A stretch of DNA of 64,000 bases from assembly GCF_020421205.1 (NCBI RefSeq), contig NZ_JAIZZH010000001.1:744001-808000 (forward strand), given 5' to 3'. Made by a program: the position numbers and the translations under genes. This document shows, in pieces, positions 18,474 through 27,291 of this stretch. Source of the stretch: Hymenobacter pini (lineage in GTDB: Bacteria > Bacteroidota > Bacteroidia > Cytophagales > Hymenobacteraceae). Under the pieces are notes generated by a model that saw only the letters and a program-made list of their open reading frames with translations, was not told the origin of the DNA and searched no databases. Position 1 is the stretch's first letter. Every line of letters starts with the position of its first letter.

Positions 18474-19589
18474 CTACTTCAGTCGTACCAGCGTAGCGCC
18501 GTAGCCGAATTTCTCCTTGCGCGAATCCTCGAAGAACTTGATGTCCCGGTTGCGGCTGAGCAGCTTGTGCAGCTCCTTGCGCAGGGTGCCGTTGCCGGAA
18601 CCGTGGATGAAGATAATTTCGTGCATGTTGGTAGCCAAAGCGCGGCTGAGAGTATCCTCGAAGGCTTCGAGCTGGAGCTTGAGGATGGCCGTGTTGCTCA
18701 GGCCCTCGGCGCCTTCCGGCATCAGGGCTTCCAAGTGCAGATCTACCTCGTGGGGCGGAGCCACAATGGCTTTGGCGGGCTCGGGCGTGGGGACCACGGC
18801 GGCGGGCTTAGCAGGCGCGTTGCCGCTGAGCTGGGCTTTCAGCGTCTCAGCCAGCTTCTCGGGGGCAATGGCTACCGGGGCGGCGGGCTTCTCATCCAAC
18901 TGAAACAGGTAGGCCTCGCGCTGCAGTACCGGCACGTTGGGCTGGCGGCTGGTGTAGAAGCTGGCGGCCTTAAACTGCAGACGTTTGGTGAGCAGCTCGT
19001 ACGCCTCCGTGCCATTGAACTGGAAGGGCAACAGTTGCACTACCGCCGCCGGCCACTGATCAAAATCCTTGAGGTGCCAGTGGCCCAAGGCCGGGCTGGC
19101 CGTTTTGGCAGCCAGCTTTTCGCCTTTCAACGCCCGGTACTTGCCCTGGCGCTCCTCCCCGAAGGTATACAGCACGTCCCGGTCGGTGTGGTTGACCAGG
19201 TGCAGGGCCAGCAGCTCCGGCGACTGGTGCGTGAGGGCCAGGTACAAGCCTTTCTGCACGGGTGGCGCTACGGTTTTGTCGGCTTTCACCGGGGCGGGGC
19301 CTTCAGTTTTGACCGGGGCGGGGCTGGGTGCGAGCTTGCCCGAGGCTTTAGCGGCGCGGGCGGCGTGGGCCGCGCCGGTGGCGGCGGCCTTTTTCTCGGA
19401 GGCCAGCGCAGCGGCACTCTGCCCGAAGGCTTTCGTTTCTTCGGCGGCCACCACTACTACTTCGCGGCGCAGTACCGGAATGGTAAAGTCGTTATCAATG
19501 GCAACTTCCACCAACTCGTCGCTGAGCAGACGGGTTACAATACCTTCTTCGCGCCCGGTAAGCAGGCGTACACGGTCTCCAACGTTCAT
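18474..19589 (-). CDS. DUF2027 and Smr-domain protein
   Basis: A 371-residue protein. The N-terminus (1-50, MNVGDRVRLLTGREEGIV) is a small KOW/Tudor-like beta barrel as in DUF2027. An Ala/Pro/Lys-rich linker covers about 60-105. A central domain covers about 110-260. The C-terminus (about 295-371) is an Smr domain with LQLEAFEDTL, HEIIFIHGSGNGTLR and FGYGATLVRLK. Smr domains, as in MutS2, are nucleases or bind branched nucleic acids, and HGxGxG is their conserved loop. MutS2 itself is much longer and has an ATPase, so this is a stand-alone protein. The domain calls are good. The role in RNA or DNA metabolism is an inference. Confidence 0.85.
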   Translation of the reverse strand: MNVGDRVRLLTGREEGIVTRLLSDELVEVAIDNDFTIPVLRREVVVVAAEETKAFGQSAAALASEKKAAATGAAHAARAAKASGKLAPSPAPVKTEGPAPVKADKTVAPPVQKGLYLALTHQSPELLALHLVNHTDRDVLYTFGEERQGKYRALKGEKLAAKTASPALGHWHLKDFDQWPAAVVQLLPFQFNGTEAYELLTKRLQFKAASFYTSRQPNVPVLQREAYLFQLDEKPAAPVAIAPEKLAETLKAQLSGNAPAKPAAVVPTPEPAKAIVAPPHEVDLHLEALMPEGAEGLSNTAILKLQLEAFEDTLSRALATNMHEIIFIHGSGNGTLRKELHKLLSRNRDIKFFEDSRKEKFGYGATLVRLK

Positions 19590-19687
19590 ATCAACTAACT
19601 AAAAAATGCGGGTGGAAAGGAAAGCAAAGGTAGCGGGCAAATTCAGGCCGCGTTGAAAAGGCTGTACGTGGTTTGCTGGCGGCTGGA

Positions 19688-20683
19688 TTAGTAATACAAT
19701 CCGTGCGCCACCAAGCCGCGCCGGGCGTTCCATTCCAGGGCCGGGGCGGGCAGGTGGAAGATGCTGGCCACGTAGAATACCCGTTTTAGCAGCTTGCTGC
19801 GGGTCGGAATGTGGCGCAAGTCCACGTCGAGGCTGAGGTAGTATTGCCGGTAGGGGCGTAGGCCCAGGGCGGCGTTGGTACCGTCGTCGTTGTACACCAT
19901 TTGCTGGGCCCCGTAGCCTACCGCGGGTTGCAGCCACCGAGGCCAGCGTGAGGTGCTTGGCAGCCAAGCACCCACGTCGGCGCAGAGCCAGTAGGTTTGG
20001 CCGTTATAGTCCTTGAGATGTTTCTCAGCCAAGCTGCGGCCCAGCACGTTGGGGCGTAGGGCGGAGTAGCGGGTAGTGTGGAAGGAGTATTTAGGCATGA
20101 TGCGCACCTCGTTCCAGGCCAGCTGCTGTCCAATTAGGCCGGCCGAGCCCAGAAAGTTGGCGGCCAAGTCGGTGGCCGATGCCCCGTATTCCGGGTCCCG
20201 GCCATCGAGCAACTCGATGGGGCTCTGGAGCAGAAACCCCACGAAGCCCCCGTACCACGTGGCGCGCCGGTCGGGCACGCCGGCCCAGCGTAGCATATCC
20301 ACCGCGCCCCGGCTTTCGTGGAAAGCCCCCCAGAAGTGGCCGGCCTTGTCCATCTGCTTCCACTCGGGTAAATCGTTGAACCAGTGGAAGCGCGTCCGCT
20401 CGCCCGTGTACCAGCCCTTGCTGAGCAGATACATGCTGGCTGAGTACGACACCGCCAAGCCCCCCGCCAGGATGGGCAGCCGCTGGTTGAGGCGGGAAAT
20501 GGACTGCGGCGGCAGTGTGTCGGGGTGGGCAAGAATAGGGGCTACGGGTTGCCGCACAGTGGCTAAGGCCACGGTTGGGGCCTGGGCCTGCACCGTTAGC
20601 GCGGCCAGTAGCGCGACTCCTAAAAAGCAAGTTCGCAACCCGGGTTGCCGTGCGGAAAAATTGGGGGCAGACGACACTATCAT
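19688..20683 (-). CDS. DUF2279 outer-membrane-associated protein
   Basis: A 331-residue protein with an N-terminal signal-like stretch (residues of about 18-35, FLGVALLAALTVQAQA). The segment MDKAGHFWGAFHESR near residue 110 and the later ATDLAANFLGSAGLIGQQL resemble the DUF2279/YfiM family, in which a KxxHF motif is conserved. The rest has short membrane-like stretches and aromatic-rich beta strands (YRQYYLSLDVDLRH). It may start at 20683 or at a downstream in-frame codon; the first ATG gives a cytosolic tail before the signal. It is divergent from the amylase at 20872, so the two may share control. The function is unknown. Confidence 0.7.
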   Translation of the reverse strand: MIVSSAPNFSARQPGLRTCFLGVALLAALTVQAQAPTVALATVRQPVAPILAHPDTLPPQSISRLNQRLPILAGGLAVSYSASMYLLSKGWYTGERTRFHWFNDLPEWKQMDKAGHFWGAFHESRGAVDMLRWAGVPDRRATWYGGFVGFLLQSPIELLDGRDPEYGASATDLAANFLGSAGLIGQQLAWNEVRIMPKYSFHTTRYSALRPNVLGRSLAEKHLKDYNGQTYWLCADVGAWLPSTSRWPRWLQPAVGYGAQQMVYNDDGTNAALGLRPYRQYYLSLDVDLRHIPTRSKLLKRVFYVASIFHLPAPALEWNARRGLVAHGLYY

Positions 20684-20741
20684 GCGGGTAGCTCAATGAA
20701 ATTAAAAAGCGCTTAAATCTACAAGAAAAGCCGCTATTGAC

Positions 20742-20773
20742 TTGGCAGTACGTGAGTACTTACCGTATCTTTA
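20742..20773 (+). promoter_or_regulatory. Candidate amylase promoter
   Basis: TTG at 20742-20744, 21 bases, then TATCTTTA at 20766-20773, which is one base off the Bacteroidota -7 consensus TAnnTTTG. It lies about 100 bases before the amylase start. Confidence 0.5.
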
Positions 20774-20871
20774 ATGCCCTCTTGCGCCATTGAGTCTGCT
20801 GATGCTTTTGATATGGTCAATAGGGTATCAAAGATGAGCATCCATTTTTCAAATTCCCAACTCCTTTTTTC

Positions 20872-23763
20872 ATGAAAGCACTTCGACTTATACTGAGTCT
20901 GGTGGCAATGCTGGCTGCAATGCCGGTTTTGCGGGCACAGGTGGTCACAACGCAGCCCTCGCCATTTCTGGCTAGTCAGCCCGTTACCATCACCTTCAAT
21001 GCCAACCAGGGCAACGCAGCATTAGCCAACTTCACCGGCGACGTGTACATCTGGACGGGCGTGGTGGTTGACAGCCCCACCGGTACCCAGTGGACCAGCG
21101 TGAAAAGCCCCAGCTTCAACCAGCCCGACCCCGCCGCCAAAATGACCCGGGTAAGCGCCAACGTGTACACCATCACGTTCACGCCTAACACGTATTACCC
21201 CATCCCGGCCGGCACAAACATCTACCGGCTGGCCATGATTTTCAAGAATGCCGATGGTAGCTTGGTGGGCCGCGGCCCCAACGGCGACATCTACGTGGAC
21301 GTCGCCCAAAACCAGTTCGACCTACGCTTTACGGCTCCAACGGGCCCCGGTGCCACGTTTGTGGCCCTGAATACGCCCACCACGGTTACCGGAACTTCGG
21401 CCGTGCCCGCCACGCTCACGCTGTCGTTGAACGGTACCCAAATTGCCCAGCAAAGCAATACCACCAGCATCAGCACCAGCGTAACGCTCACCCAGGCTGG
21501 TACCAACACGGTGCGCCTGACGGCTACCAACGGCACCGCTACGGCTTCCGCCGACCTCGTGCTGCAAACCCGCCCGGCCGTAACGCTGGCCGCTTTGCCC
21601 GCCGGGGCCAAGCGCGACGGGGTTACCTACATCAACAACGGTACTTCAGCCATTCTGAGCCTTACGGCCCCGAACAAGCAGTTTATCCACGCCATCGGGG
21701 AGTTCAACAACTGGACGGCCAATGATGCTTCGTACATGAAGCGCACCCCCGACGCCAACGGTGCCGCCGATAACTCGGTGAATGGCCGCTGGTGGATTCA
21801 GATTGACGGCCTGACGCCCGGCCAGGAGTACGCCTACCAGTTTCAGGTAGACGGCGGCCTGCGCGTGCCCGACCCCTTCACCGAAAAGGTGCTCGACCCC
21901 AACAACGACCGGTACATTTCGGCAGCTACGTATCCCAACCTGAAGGCCTATCCCTCCGGTCAGACCACCGGTATTGTATCGGTGCTGCAAAGTAACGCCC
22001 CCGGCTACACGTTCCAGACCACCAACTTCCAGCGTCCCAAGAAAGAGGACATGGTAGTGTACGAACTGCTCCCACGCGACTTTATTGCGCGCCACGACTA
22101 CCAGACGCTGGTGGACACGCTGGCCTACCTGCAGCGCCTGGGCGTGAACGTTATTGAGCTGATGCCGGTGAACGAGTTTGAGGGTAACGAGAGCTGGGGC
22201 TACAACACCTCGTTCTACTTCGCCCCAGACAAGTACTACGGCCCCAAAAACGAGCTGAAGCGCTTCATTGATGAGTGCCACCGCCGCGGCATGGCCGTGG
22301 TGCTGGACATGGTGCTGAACCAGTCATTCGGGCAGAGCCCCATGGTGCAGATGTACTTCGAGGATGGCAACCCCTCCACCTCCAATCCCTGGTTTAACCG
22401 CACCGCTACCCACCCCTTCAATGTAGGGTACGATTTCAACCACGAAAGCGCCTTCACCCGCTACTTCAGCAAGCGCGTGATGGAGTTTTGGCTGAAGGAA
22501 TACAACATCGACGGCTACCGCTTCGACCTGAGCAAAGGCTTCACCCAGAAAGTAACCACCGATGCCGGCTCCTGGAGCCAGTACGACCAGTCACGCGTGA
22601 ACATCTGGAAAGACTATCGGGACTTCCTGGTGAGCACCGATGCCACGGCGTACTCCATTCTGGAACACCTGGGCAACAACGACGAGGAAAAAGCCCTGTC
22701 TGATATGGGCCTGATGCTGTGGGGCAAGATGACGGATGCCTACAACGAAGGCACCATGGGTTACAACGAGAACGGCAAATCGAACTTCAGCTACGGCTAC
22801 TATGGCACTACGGCCCAGGGTGGCCGCGGCTGGAGCGCTCCGAACCTGATTACCTATATGGAAAGCCACGACGAGGAGCGGCTGATGTATAAAAACCTGG
22901 CGTACGGCAACATTTCCGGCAATTACTCGGTGAAAAATCTGCCCACGGCCCTGGCCCGGCAGGAGTTGGCCGCCGCCTTCTTCTTCCCGGTGCCCGGCCC
23001 CAAAATGATCTGGCAATTTGGCGAAGTGGGCTACGACAAGTCCATTTTCTCCTGCCCCGATGGCACCGTTCCGCAGCCGTACCCGAAGGATGACTGCAAG
23101 CTGAGCAACAAGGCCCCCGAGTGGAGCTACTACCAGAACGCCAGCCGTCGCCGCCTCTACGACGTGTACCGCAGCCTGATTGCCCTCAAAACCCAGGAGC
23201 CCGCATTTGAGAATCCGGCCAGCTTCACCCAGAACCTGGGCGGCGCCGTGAAAACCATGCAGCTTACCGACCCCCGCCTGAACGTAACCATCGTGGGCAA
23301 CTTCGGCGTGCAAACGGCCACGGTAGTACCTAACTTCCAGGCCGCCGGCACGTGGTATGATTACCTGACCGGCCAGATGCTTACCGTAACCGACCCCGCT
23401 GCCCCGCTTACGCTGGCTCCCGGTCAGTACGCCGTGTACACCTCGCGCCGCATTGCCATTCCGGCCGGTACGGTACTGAGCAGCAAAGCCCGCCGCGACG
23501 CCTTGGCTCTGCAGCTGATTGCCGCGCCGAACCCCGCCGCCACCGTAGCCCAATTGCGCTACACCCTGCCTCAGGCCGGCAACGTGCAGATTTCGGTAAC
23601 GAACCTGCTGGGTGCCACCGTGCAGACCCTGCCCGCCACCCGACAGGCTGCCGGCGACAAGCAAGTAGATCTGCCCCTGAGCAGTCTGAGCAACGGCGTC
23701 TACCTCGTGCGCTTGACTGCCGGTGAACAGCAGCAAACCATCCGGTTGGTAGTGCAGCACTAA
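20872..23763 (+). CDS. Secreted alpha-amylase family (GH13) enzyme with T9SS domain
   Basis: A 963-residue secreted glucan hydrolase with a signal peptide (residues 1-22, ending RAQ). N-terminal beta modules cover about 25-230, followed by an E-set/CBM48-like module (GEFNNW around 280) and the GH13 barrel from about 370. The catalytic triad is clear: Asp552 in GYRFDLSKG, Glu598 in SILEHLG and Asp667 in ESHDEE. VIELMPVNEF is the first GH13 conserved region. The last 80 residues are a T9SS sorting domain (PNPAATVAQLRY ... NGVYLVRLTAG). The enzyme would be displayed on the surface, next to the Sus operon, to cut alpha-1,4-glucans outside the cell. Exact specificity (endo-amylase, neopullulanase or branching-type) cannot be read from motifs alone. 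Confidence 0.93.
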   Translation: MKALRLILSLVAMLAAMPVLRAQVVTTQPSPFLASQPVTITFNANQGNAALANFTGDVYIWTGVVVDSPTGTQWTSVKSPSFNQPDPAAKMTRVSANVYTITFTPNTYYPIPAGTNIYRLAMIFKNADGSLVGRGPNGDIYVDVAQNQFDLRFTAPTGPGATFVALNTPTTVTGTSAVPATLTLSLNGTQIAQQSNTTSISTSVTLTQAGTNTVRLTATNGTATASADLVLQTRPAVTLAALPAGAKRDGVTYINNGTSAILSLTAPNKQFIHAIGEFNNWTANDASYMKRTPDANGAADNSVNGRWWIQIDGLTPGQEYAYQFQVDGGLRVPDPFTEKVLDPNNDRYISAATYPNLKAYPSGQTTGIVSVLQSNAPGYTFQTTNFQRPKKEDMVVYELLPRDFIARHDYQTLVDTLAYLQRLGVNVIELMPVNEFEGNESWGYNTSFYFAPDKYYGPKNELKRFIDECHRRGMAVVLDMVLNQSFGQSPMVQMYFEDGNPSTSNPWFNRTATHPFNVGYDFNHESAFTRYFSKRVMEFWLKEYNIDGYRFDLSKGFTQKVTTDAGSWSQYDQSRVNIWKDYRDFLVSTDATAYSILEHLGNNDEEKALSDMGLMLWGKMTDAYNEGTMGYNENGKSNFSYGYYGTTAQGGRGWSAPNLITYMESHDEERLMYKNLAYGNISGNYSVKNLPTALARQELAAAFFFPVPGPKMIWQFGEVGYDKSIFSCPDGTVPQPYPKDDCKLSNKAPEWSYYQNASRRRLYDVYRSLIALKTQEPAFENPASFTQNLGGAVKTMQLTDPRLNVTIVGNFGVQTATVVPNFQAAGTWYDYLTGQMLTVTDPAAPLTLAPGQYAVYTSRRIAIPAGTVLSSKARRDALALQLIAAPNPAATVAQLRYTLPQAGNVQISVTNLLGATVQTLPATRQAAGDKQVDLPLSSLSNGVYLVRLTAGEQQQTIRLVVQH

Positions 23764-23785
23764 GCTGCCTACCATCTGGCCATAC

Positions 23786-23820
23786 AAAAAGGGCTGCTCC
23801 ATTGCGGGGCAGCCCTTTTT
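23786..23820. terminator. Bidirectional terminator after the amylase gene
   Basis: A perfect 12-bp stem (23786-23797 with 23809-23820) with an A-run on the left and a T-run on the right. It lies between the amylase and the convergent sugar kinase and serves both. Confidence 0.9.
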
Positions 23821-23838
23821 TCGTGAGTGATTCAGCCG

Positions 23839-24693
23839 CTACGAGCGGTTCTGTTCGTGGTAGGAAACCAGGTCATCGATAGGGGAGCGGATGATTTTGC
23901 CCACTTCCATCCCGTTTTCGCGGGCCACCTGCGTGAGGGCGTCGCGGAAGTTGTAGCCCACCGAGCCCACGCAGTTGAAGGAATACTCCTGGTAGTTGGG
24001 GTATTGTGTAACCAGGTGCCGGAAGAACGCCTGGAAGCTCTCCACCACCAGGCTCCGGCAGTAGCTGGTATTGTTGTGGTCGTAGGCAAACTTGGCGAAG
24101 CTGGCCAGGTACCGGTTGGGCAGGGGCTGGTTGTAGAGACGGTCCAATACTTCTTCCCGGTTACCGGCGTGGTACTCCGTGCGCATGGCCTCCTGCAACT
24201 CCTCGGGCATGCTGCCCCGCAGGAAATCACGCAGCAACATTTTACCCAGGTACGCGCCGCTACCTTCGTCGCCCAAGAAATAGGCCAGCGAATCCACGTT
24301 GTGAATAATCTTCTCACCATCGTACAGGCAGGAGTTGGTGCCAGTACCGAGGATGGCCGCAAAGCCGGCCGAGTTGCCAAGCAGGGCCCGAGCCGCCGCC
24401 AGCAGGTCTTCGGTTACTTCCACGCGCGTCGCGTTGGGGAAAATTTCGCGCATGGCGGCGGCGATAACGCCAGCCTTTTCCGGACCCGAAACCCCCGCAC
24501 CATAGAAGTACACTTCCTGTACTTCCTCCCGTGGCAAATCGTCGGGCAGGTTCTTGTCCATCGAGGCCGCAATGCCGGGCGTATCGATGAAATACGGGTT
24601 GTAGCCCTCGGTATTGAAATACACGCGTTGGCCGTTGTCAGTCAGCTGGCACCAGTTGGTTTTTGTGGAGCCACCGTCGGCAATTAGAATCAT
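23839..24693 (-). CDS. BadF/BadG-type ATPase, probable N-acetylglucosamine or sugar kinase
   Basis: A 284-residue protein of the ASKHA fold. The N-terminus MILIADGGSTKTNW is the phosphate-1 loop of sugar kinases (DGGxTKT). GTGTNS near 118 and FLGDEGSGAYLGK near 141 are the characteristic adenosine and substrate motifs of the GlcNAc kinase-like BadF/BadG/BcrA/BcrD family. A GlcNAc or muropeptide-sugar substrate is likely by analogy. It sits beside the amylase but shows no overlap, so a part in general amino-sugar recycling is equally possible. A structured inverted repeat lies upstream at 24717-24759. Confidence 0.85.
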   Translation of the reverse strand: MILIADGGSTKTNWCQLTDNGQRVYFNTEGYNPYFIDTPGIAASMDKNLPDDLPREEVQEVYFYGAGVSGPEKAGVIAAAMREIFPNATRVEVTEDLLAAARALLGNSAGFAAILGTGTNSCLYDGEKIIHNVDSLAYFLGDEGSGAYLGKMLLRDFLRGSMPEELQEAMRTEYHAGNREEVLDRLYNQPLPNRYLASFAKFAYDHNNTSYCRSLVVESFQAFFRHLVTQYPNYQEYSFNCVGSVGYNFRDALTQVARENGMEVGKIIRSPIDDLVSYHEQNRS

Positions 24694-24993
24694 ATCGGGT
24701 CAGGTAGGTAAAAAATGAACTTGCCGGCCAGCCACAGAGGTGCCGGAATGCGCAAGTTCCGTAGTTATCGGCAACGAAACACGAAAAATATTACGGTGCC
24801 TGGAAATAGTATTCATCAGATAGTCTAGCATTCTGCCACCTCACTTCGGCTTCCGCGAAACCGGGTATGAGTGAGTGCTTAATATATTCATAACTAATAT
24901 ATAATAAGCGACGTATCTTCTGTACTTTAAGCCAACTGCCGAGCCTGCGGGTATTTGGCAGCAGTTTTCACCCTTCCTATTTTTTTATTTCCC
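24694..24993. other. Intergenic region between divergent sugar kinase and T9SS protein genes
   Basis: About 300 bases without a credible gene. It holds a bulged hairpin at 24717-24759 (GAACTTG with CAAGTTC, then CCGGC with GCCGG) and an AT-rich tract at about 24880-24910. The tract probably belongs to the promoter of the gene at 24994, but I cannot name exact boxes. Confidence 0.5.
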
Positions 24994-26085
24994 ATGAAAA
25001 AACCTTTTACCCTGGCTTGCCTTGGCCTCCTGACGGCCGCATCGTTTTCGGCCAACGCCCAAATTGTACTGGATGGCAAAGTGTCAGCCACTGAAATTGG
25101 TACTGGCACCAACCGCTACCAACTGGCCAGCACTTATACCGGTACCCACTCCGTAAGCGGCAAAGGCCTGCAGGCCCTATACATTGGGGCAAGCAGCACC
25201 AAGCTGTATGTCATGATAGTGGGCTCGGCTGAGACGGCCACGGATTACCCCGGTTATGTAGTATACCTGAACGTGCCCGGCAAAACGGGCGTAGCGGCTG
25301 GTACCCAGCTGAAAGGTGGGGCAGCCGGTGACAGCCCCCTCAAGCACACTCCCACCATGGATATGGAAACGGATTACGGCGTGCGGGCTACGTTGTCGCC
25401 TTCCACCATGACCGATGTGTATTACAGCTTTGTGGACTACACCAACGGTAATGCGGCACCAGTACCTGATAGCTACCAAGGTTCAGGTAAGAAAGATGGT
25501 TCGGTTTCAACTTTTACCGCAACTACTGGTCCGTTTCAGGGTGCACGGGTTGCCCTGCTAAAATCTACTGATCTAACCGCTGCCACGGCCGCTGGCTCTG
25601 GTGTAGAAATGGAGTTTGACCTGGCCGCTATGGGCCTGACGTCAACCAGCCAGATCAACCTGATGGTTGGCTACGTGAAGGATGGTGGCGCCTTTACATC
25701 GGATGTACTGCCTCAGGTAGTTGGCCAAACTACTGATCTTGGCTCTTCCCCGAACTTCTCTACGCTGGCCGGCCGGCAGAACGTTACCTATAACCTGAGT
25801 ACTGGGGTACTGGCAAACCGCAGCGCTATTGCATCTGCCCTGCAATTCAATGTGTATCCTAACCCCGGTGTTGGTGGGGCTCAGGTAACCTATCAAGTGC
25901 CTTCTGGCCAGCAGGACGTTCAGGTAGAAGTATTGAATGCTCTGGGCCAGCGCGTACAGAACCTGTCGTTGGGCCGTCGTAGCGGGGTACAAGTGCAGCC
26001 GTTATCTAATTTGAAAGCAGGTGCTTACTTCGTGAAGCTGCGCGTTGGTGACCAAACCACTACGCAGCAAATATCGGTATTGTAG
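24994..26085 (+). CDS. T9SS-sorted secreted protein of unknown function
   Basis: A 363-residue protein with a clear signal peptide (MKKPFTLACLGLLTAASFSANA) and a C-terminal T9SS type A sorting domain of about 75 residues (NVYPNPGVGGAQVTYQV ... GAYFVKLRVG). The middle (about 25-280) is rich in Gly, Thr and Ser, with short beta-type strands and no catalytic motif I recognise. The ATG at 24994 is chosen over an in-frame TTG at 24955 because the signal peptide begins there. It lies between the sugar kinase and the convergent susE gene, so it may be a surface glycan-binding accessory protein (inference). Confidence 0.8.
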   Translation: MKKPFTLACLGLLTAASFSANAQIVLDGKVSATEIGTGTNRYQLASTYTGTHSVSGKGLQALYIGASSTKLYVMIVGSAETATDYPGYVVYLNVPGKTGVAAGTQLKGGAAGDSPLKHTPTMDMETDYGVRATLSPSTMTDVYYSFVDYTNGNAAPVPDSYQGSGKKDGSVSTFTATTGPFQGARVALLKSTDLTAATAAGSGVEMEFDLAAMGLTSTSQINLMVGYVKDGGAFTSDVLPQVVGQTTDLGSSPNFSTLAGRQNVTYNLSTGVLANRSAIASALQFNVYPNPGVGGAQVTYQVPSGQQDVQVEVLNALGQRVQNLSLGRRSGVQVQPLSNLKAGAYFVKLRVGDQTTTQQISVL

Positions 26086-26100
26086 CCTGCTATTTGCAGC

Positions 26101-26143
26101 AACAAAAAAGGCCGGCTTCCTCAGGAAGCCGGCCTTTTTTGTT
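26101..26143. terminator. Strong bidirectional terminator between T9SS gene and susE
   Basis: A perfect 20-bp stem (26101-26120 with 26124-26143) with a 3-base loop, flanked by A and T runs on both sides. Confidence 0.92.
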
Positions 26144-26158
26144 GCCTGGCAGGGTGAA

Positions 26159-27205
26159 TTATTTATTCACGGTGTAGGAGTAGTTGCCTTCACCTTTGCT
26201 CAGGTCCAGAGTAATAGTGTAGGTACCAGCACCAGGGCCTTTGATATCCTTGCCTTTGTAGTCGGGCTTGCCATCGGGCTCGTTGTCACCCATGTCAATA
26301 TCCCAGGCATTGTTAGCCCGGAACTTGAAGTCACCAGCAACTAGCGGCAGCGTAACCGACCATGTGCCTTTGGTAGCATCGTATACCAGGGGCGTTTCCG
26401 TGTTCCACCCTCCAGGAGTTGCCGAGCCAATTACTGCCCAAGCTGTTTTGGTGTAGGTGTACGTCATGGCCGAGGAGTTCAGATCCACATTGAAGCGGTA
26501 GTAGCCGGGGCCGGTTACCGAAATGTCCGAACCTTTGGCTTTCAGTTTACCCGTTTTCGAGCCATCATCCCCAAAGTCATTGTCCCAGTTACGGGCCGGG
26601 GTGAACTTGAACATGGTGGAAGCGTCCGTGAAGTTCACGTATCCTTCGTACTTCTGGTTGCTGTTCATCGAAGCCAAGAAGGGAGCCTTATCGGGAGCCC
26701 AGCCCTGGTAGCTGCCAGGTACGTAGATCTGCGGATAGGTAACGAACTCGGAGTAGGGGGTAGCGGTAAGCGTAGTAGCGGCGGAATAGGCGGCATTCAC
26801 CGGTTTGCCTACGCTCGATTTCACCCGAACATCTACTTGACCAGCAGAGCCGGGCTGCATTTTGAGCTTCAACAATACGTTGTTTAACTCGGCGTTGGTC
26901 AGGGTTTTGCTGGTGGCAGTACCTGCTTCCACTTCGATGGGCGAGGCAAAAGTACCGCCCTTTTTATCGAACTGCAGCGTGTAGCTTACCGCTGCCTGGT
27001 ACCCGTATGAAGTGGGAGCCCACGTGTAGGTAACAGCGTTCTGATTAGCATTGGCCTGCAGCAAAACAGTAGTAGCCGTGCTGGCGGTCAGGCCTGAAGC
27101 TGAAGCAGGAGCAATGGTGATTTTGTCCTCTTCTTTTTCGCAGGAAGCCAGCAACACAGTAGTTGCTAAGCCAAGGCCTGCCAGCTTAGTAAAAAGATTA
27201 TTCAT
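26159..27205 (-). CDS. susE: SusE-type outer-membrane glycan-binding lipoprotein
   Basis: A 348-residue lipoprotein. The signal ends in LLASC (Cys22) followed by EKEED, an acidic stretch typical of lipoproteins exported to the cell surface. The N-terminal part (about 25-145) resembles the SusE immunoglobulin-like domain (ALT-rich strands around TYTWAPTSYG and YTLQFDKKGG). Two C-terminal starch-binding-like repeats begin with IYVPGSYQGWAPD and WAVIGSATPGGWN. It is the last gene of the susCDE operon, 86 bases after susD. SusE/SusF proteins hold starch at the cell surface near SusC. The role is assigned by family and position; binding is not shown. Confidence 0.88.
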   Translation of the reverse strand: MNNLFTKLAGLGLATTVLLASCEKEEDKITIAPASASGLTASTATTVLLQANANQNAVTYTWAPTSYGYQAAVSYTLQFDKKGGTFASPIEVEAGTATSKTLTNAELNNVLLKLKMQPGSAGQVDVRVKSSVGKPVNAAYSAATTLTATPYSEFVTYPQIYVPGSYQGWAPDKAPFLASMNSNQKYEGYVNFTDASTMFKFTPARNWDNDFGDDGSKTGKLKAKGSDISVTGPGYYRFNVDLNSSAMTYTYTKTAWAVIGSATPGGWNTETPLVYDATKGTWSVTLPLVAGDFKFRANNAWDIDMGDNEPDGKPDYKGKDIKGPGAGTYTITLDLSKGEGNYSYTVNK

Positions 27206-27291
27206 GTGTAGATGGGAATTTGGTGTGAAACACTTCTCCTCAGACCGGGAACCAACCTCCGTTAGTTCCCGGTCTGGGAAAGAAATCCAGC

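Noticed and set aside
18462..19598. A 378-codon plus-strand frame over the DUF2027/Smr gene
   Set aside because: The minus-strand product has recognisable KOW-like and Smr domains; the plus frame has none.
22591..23802. A 403-codon open frame antisense to the amylase
   Set aside because: It runs over the terminator at 23786-23820 and its translation is low-complexity. The plus strand has a complete GH13 catalytic triad.
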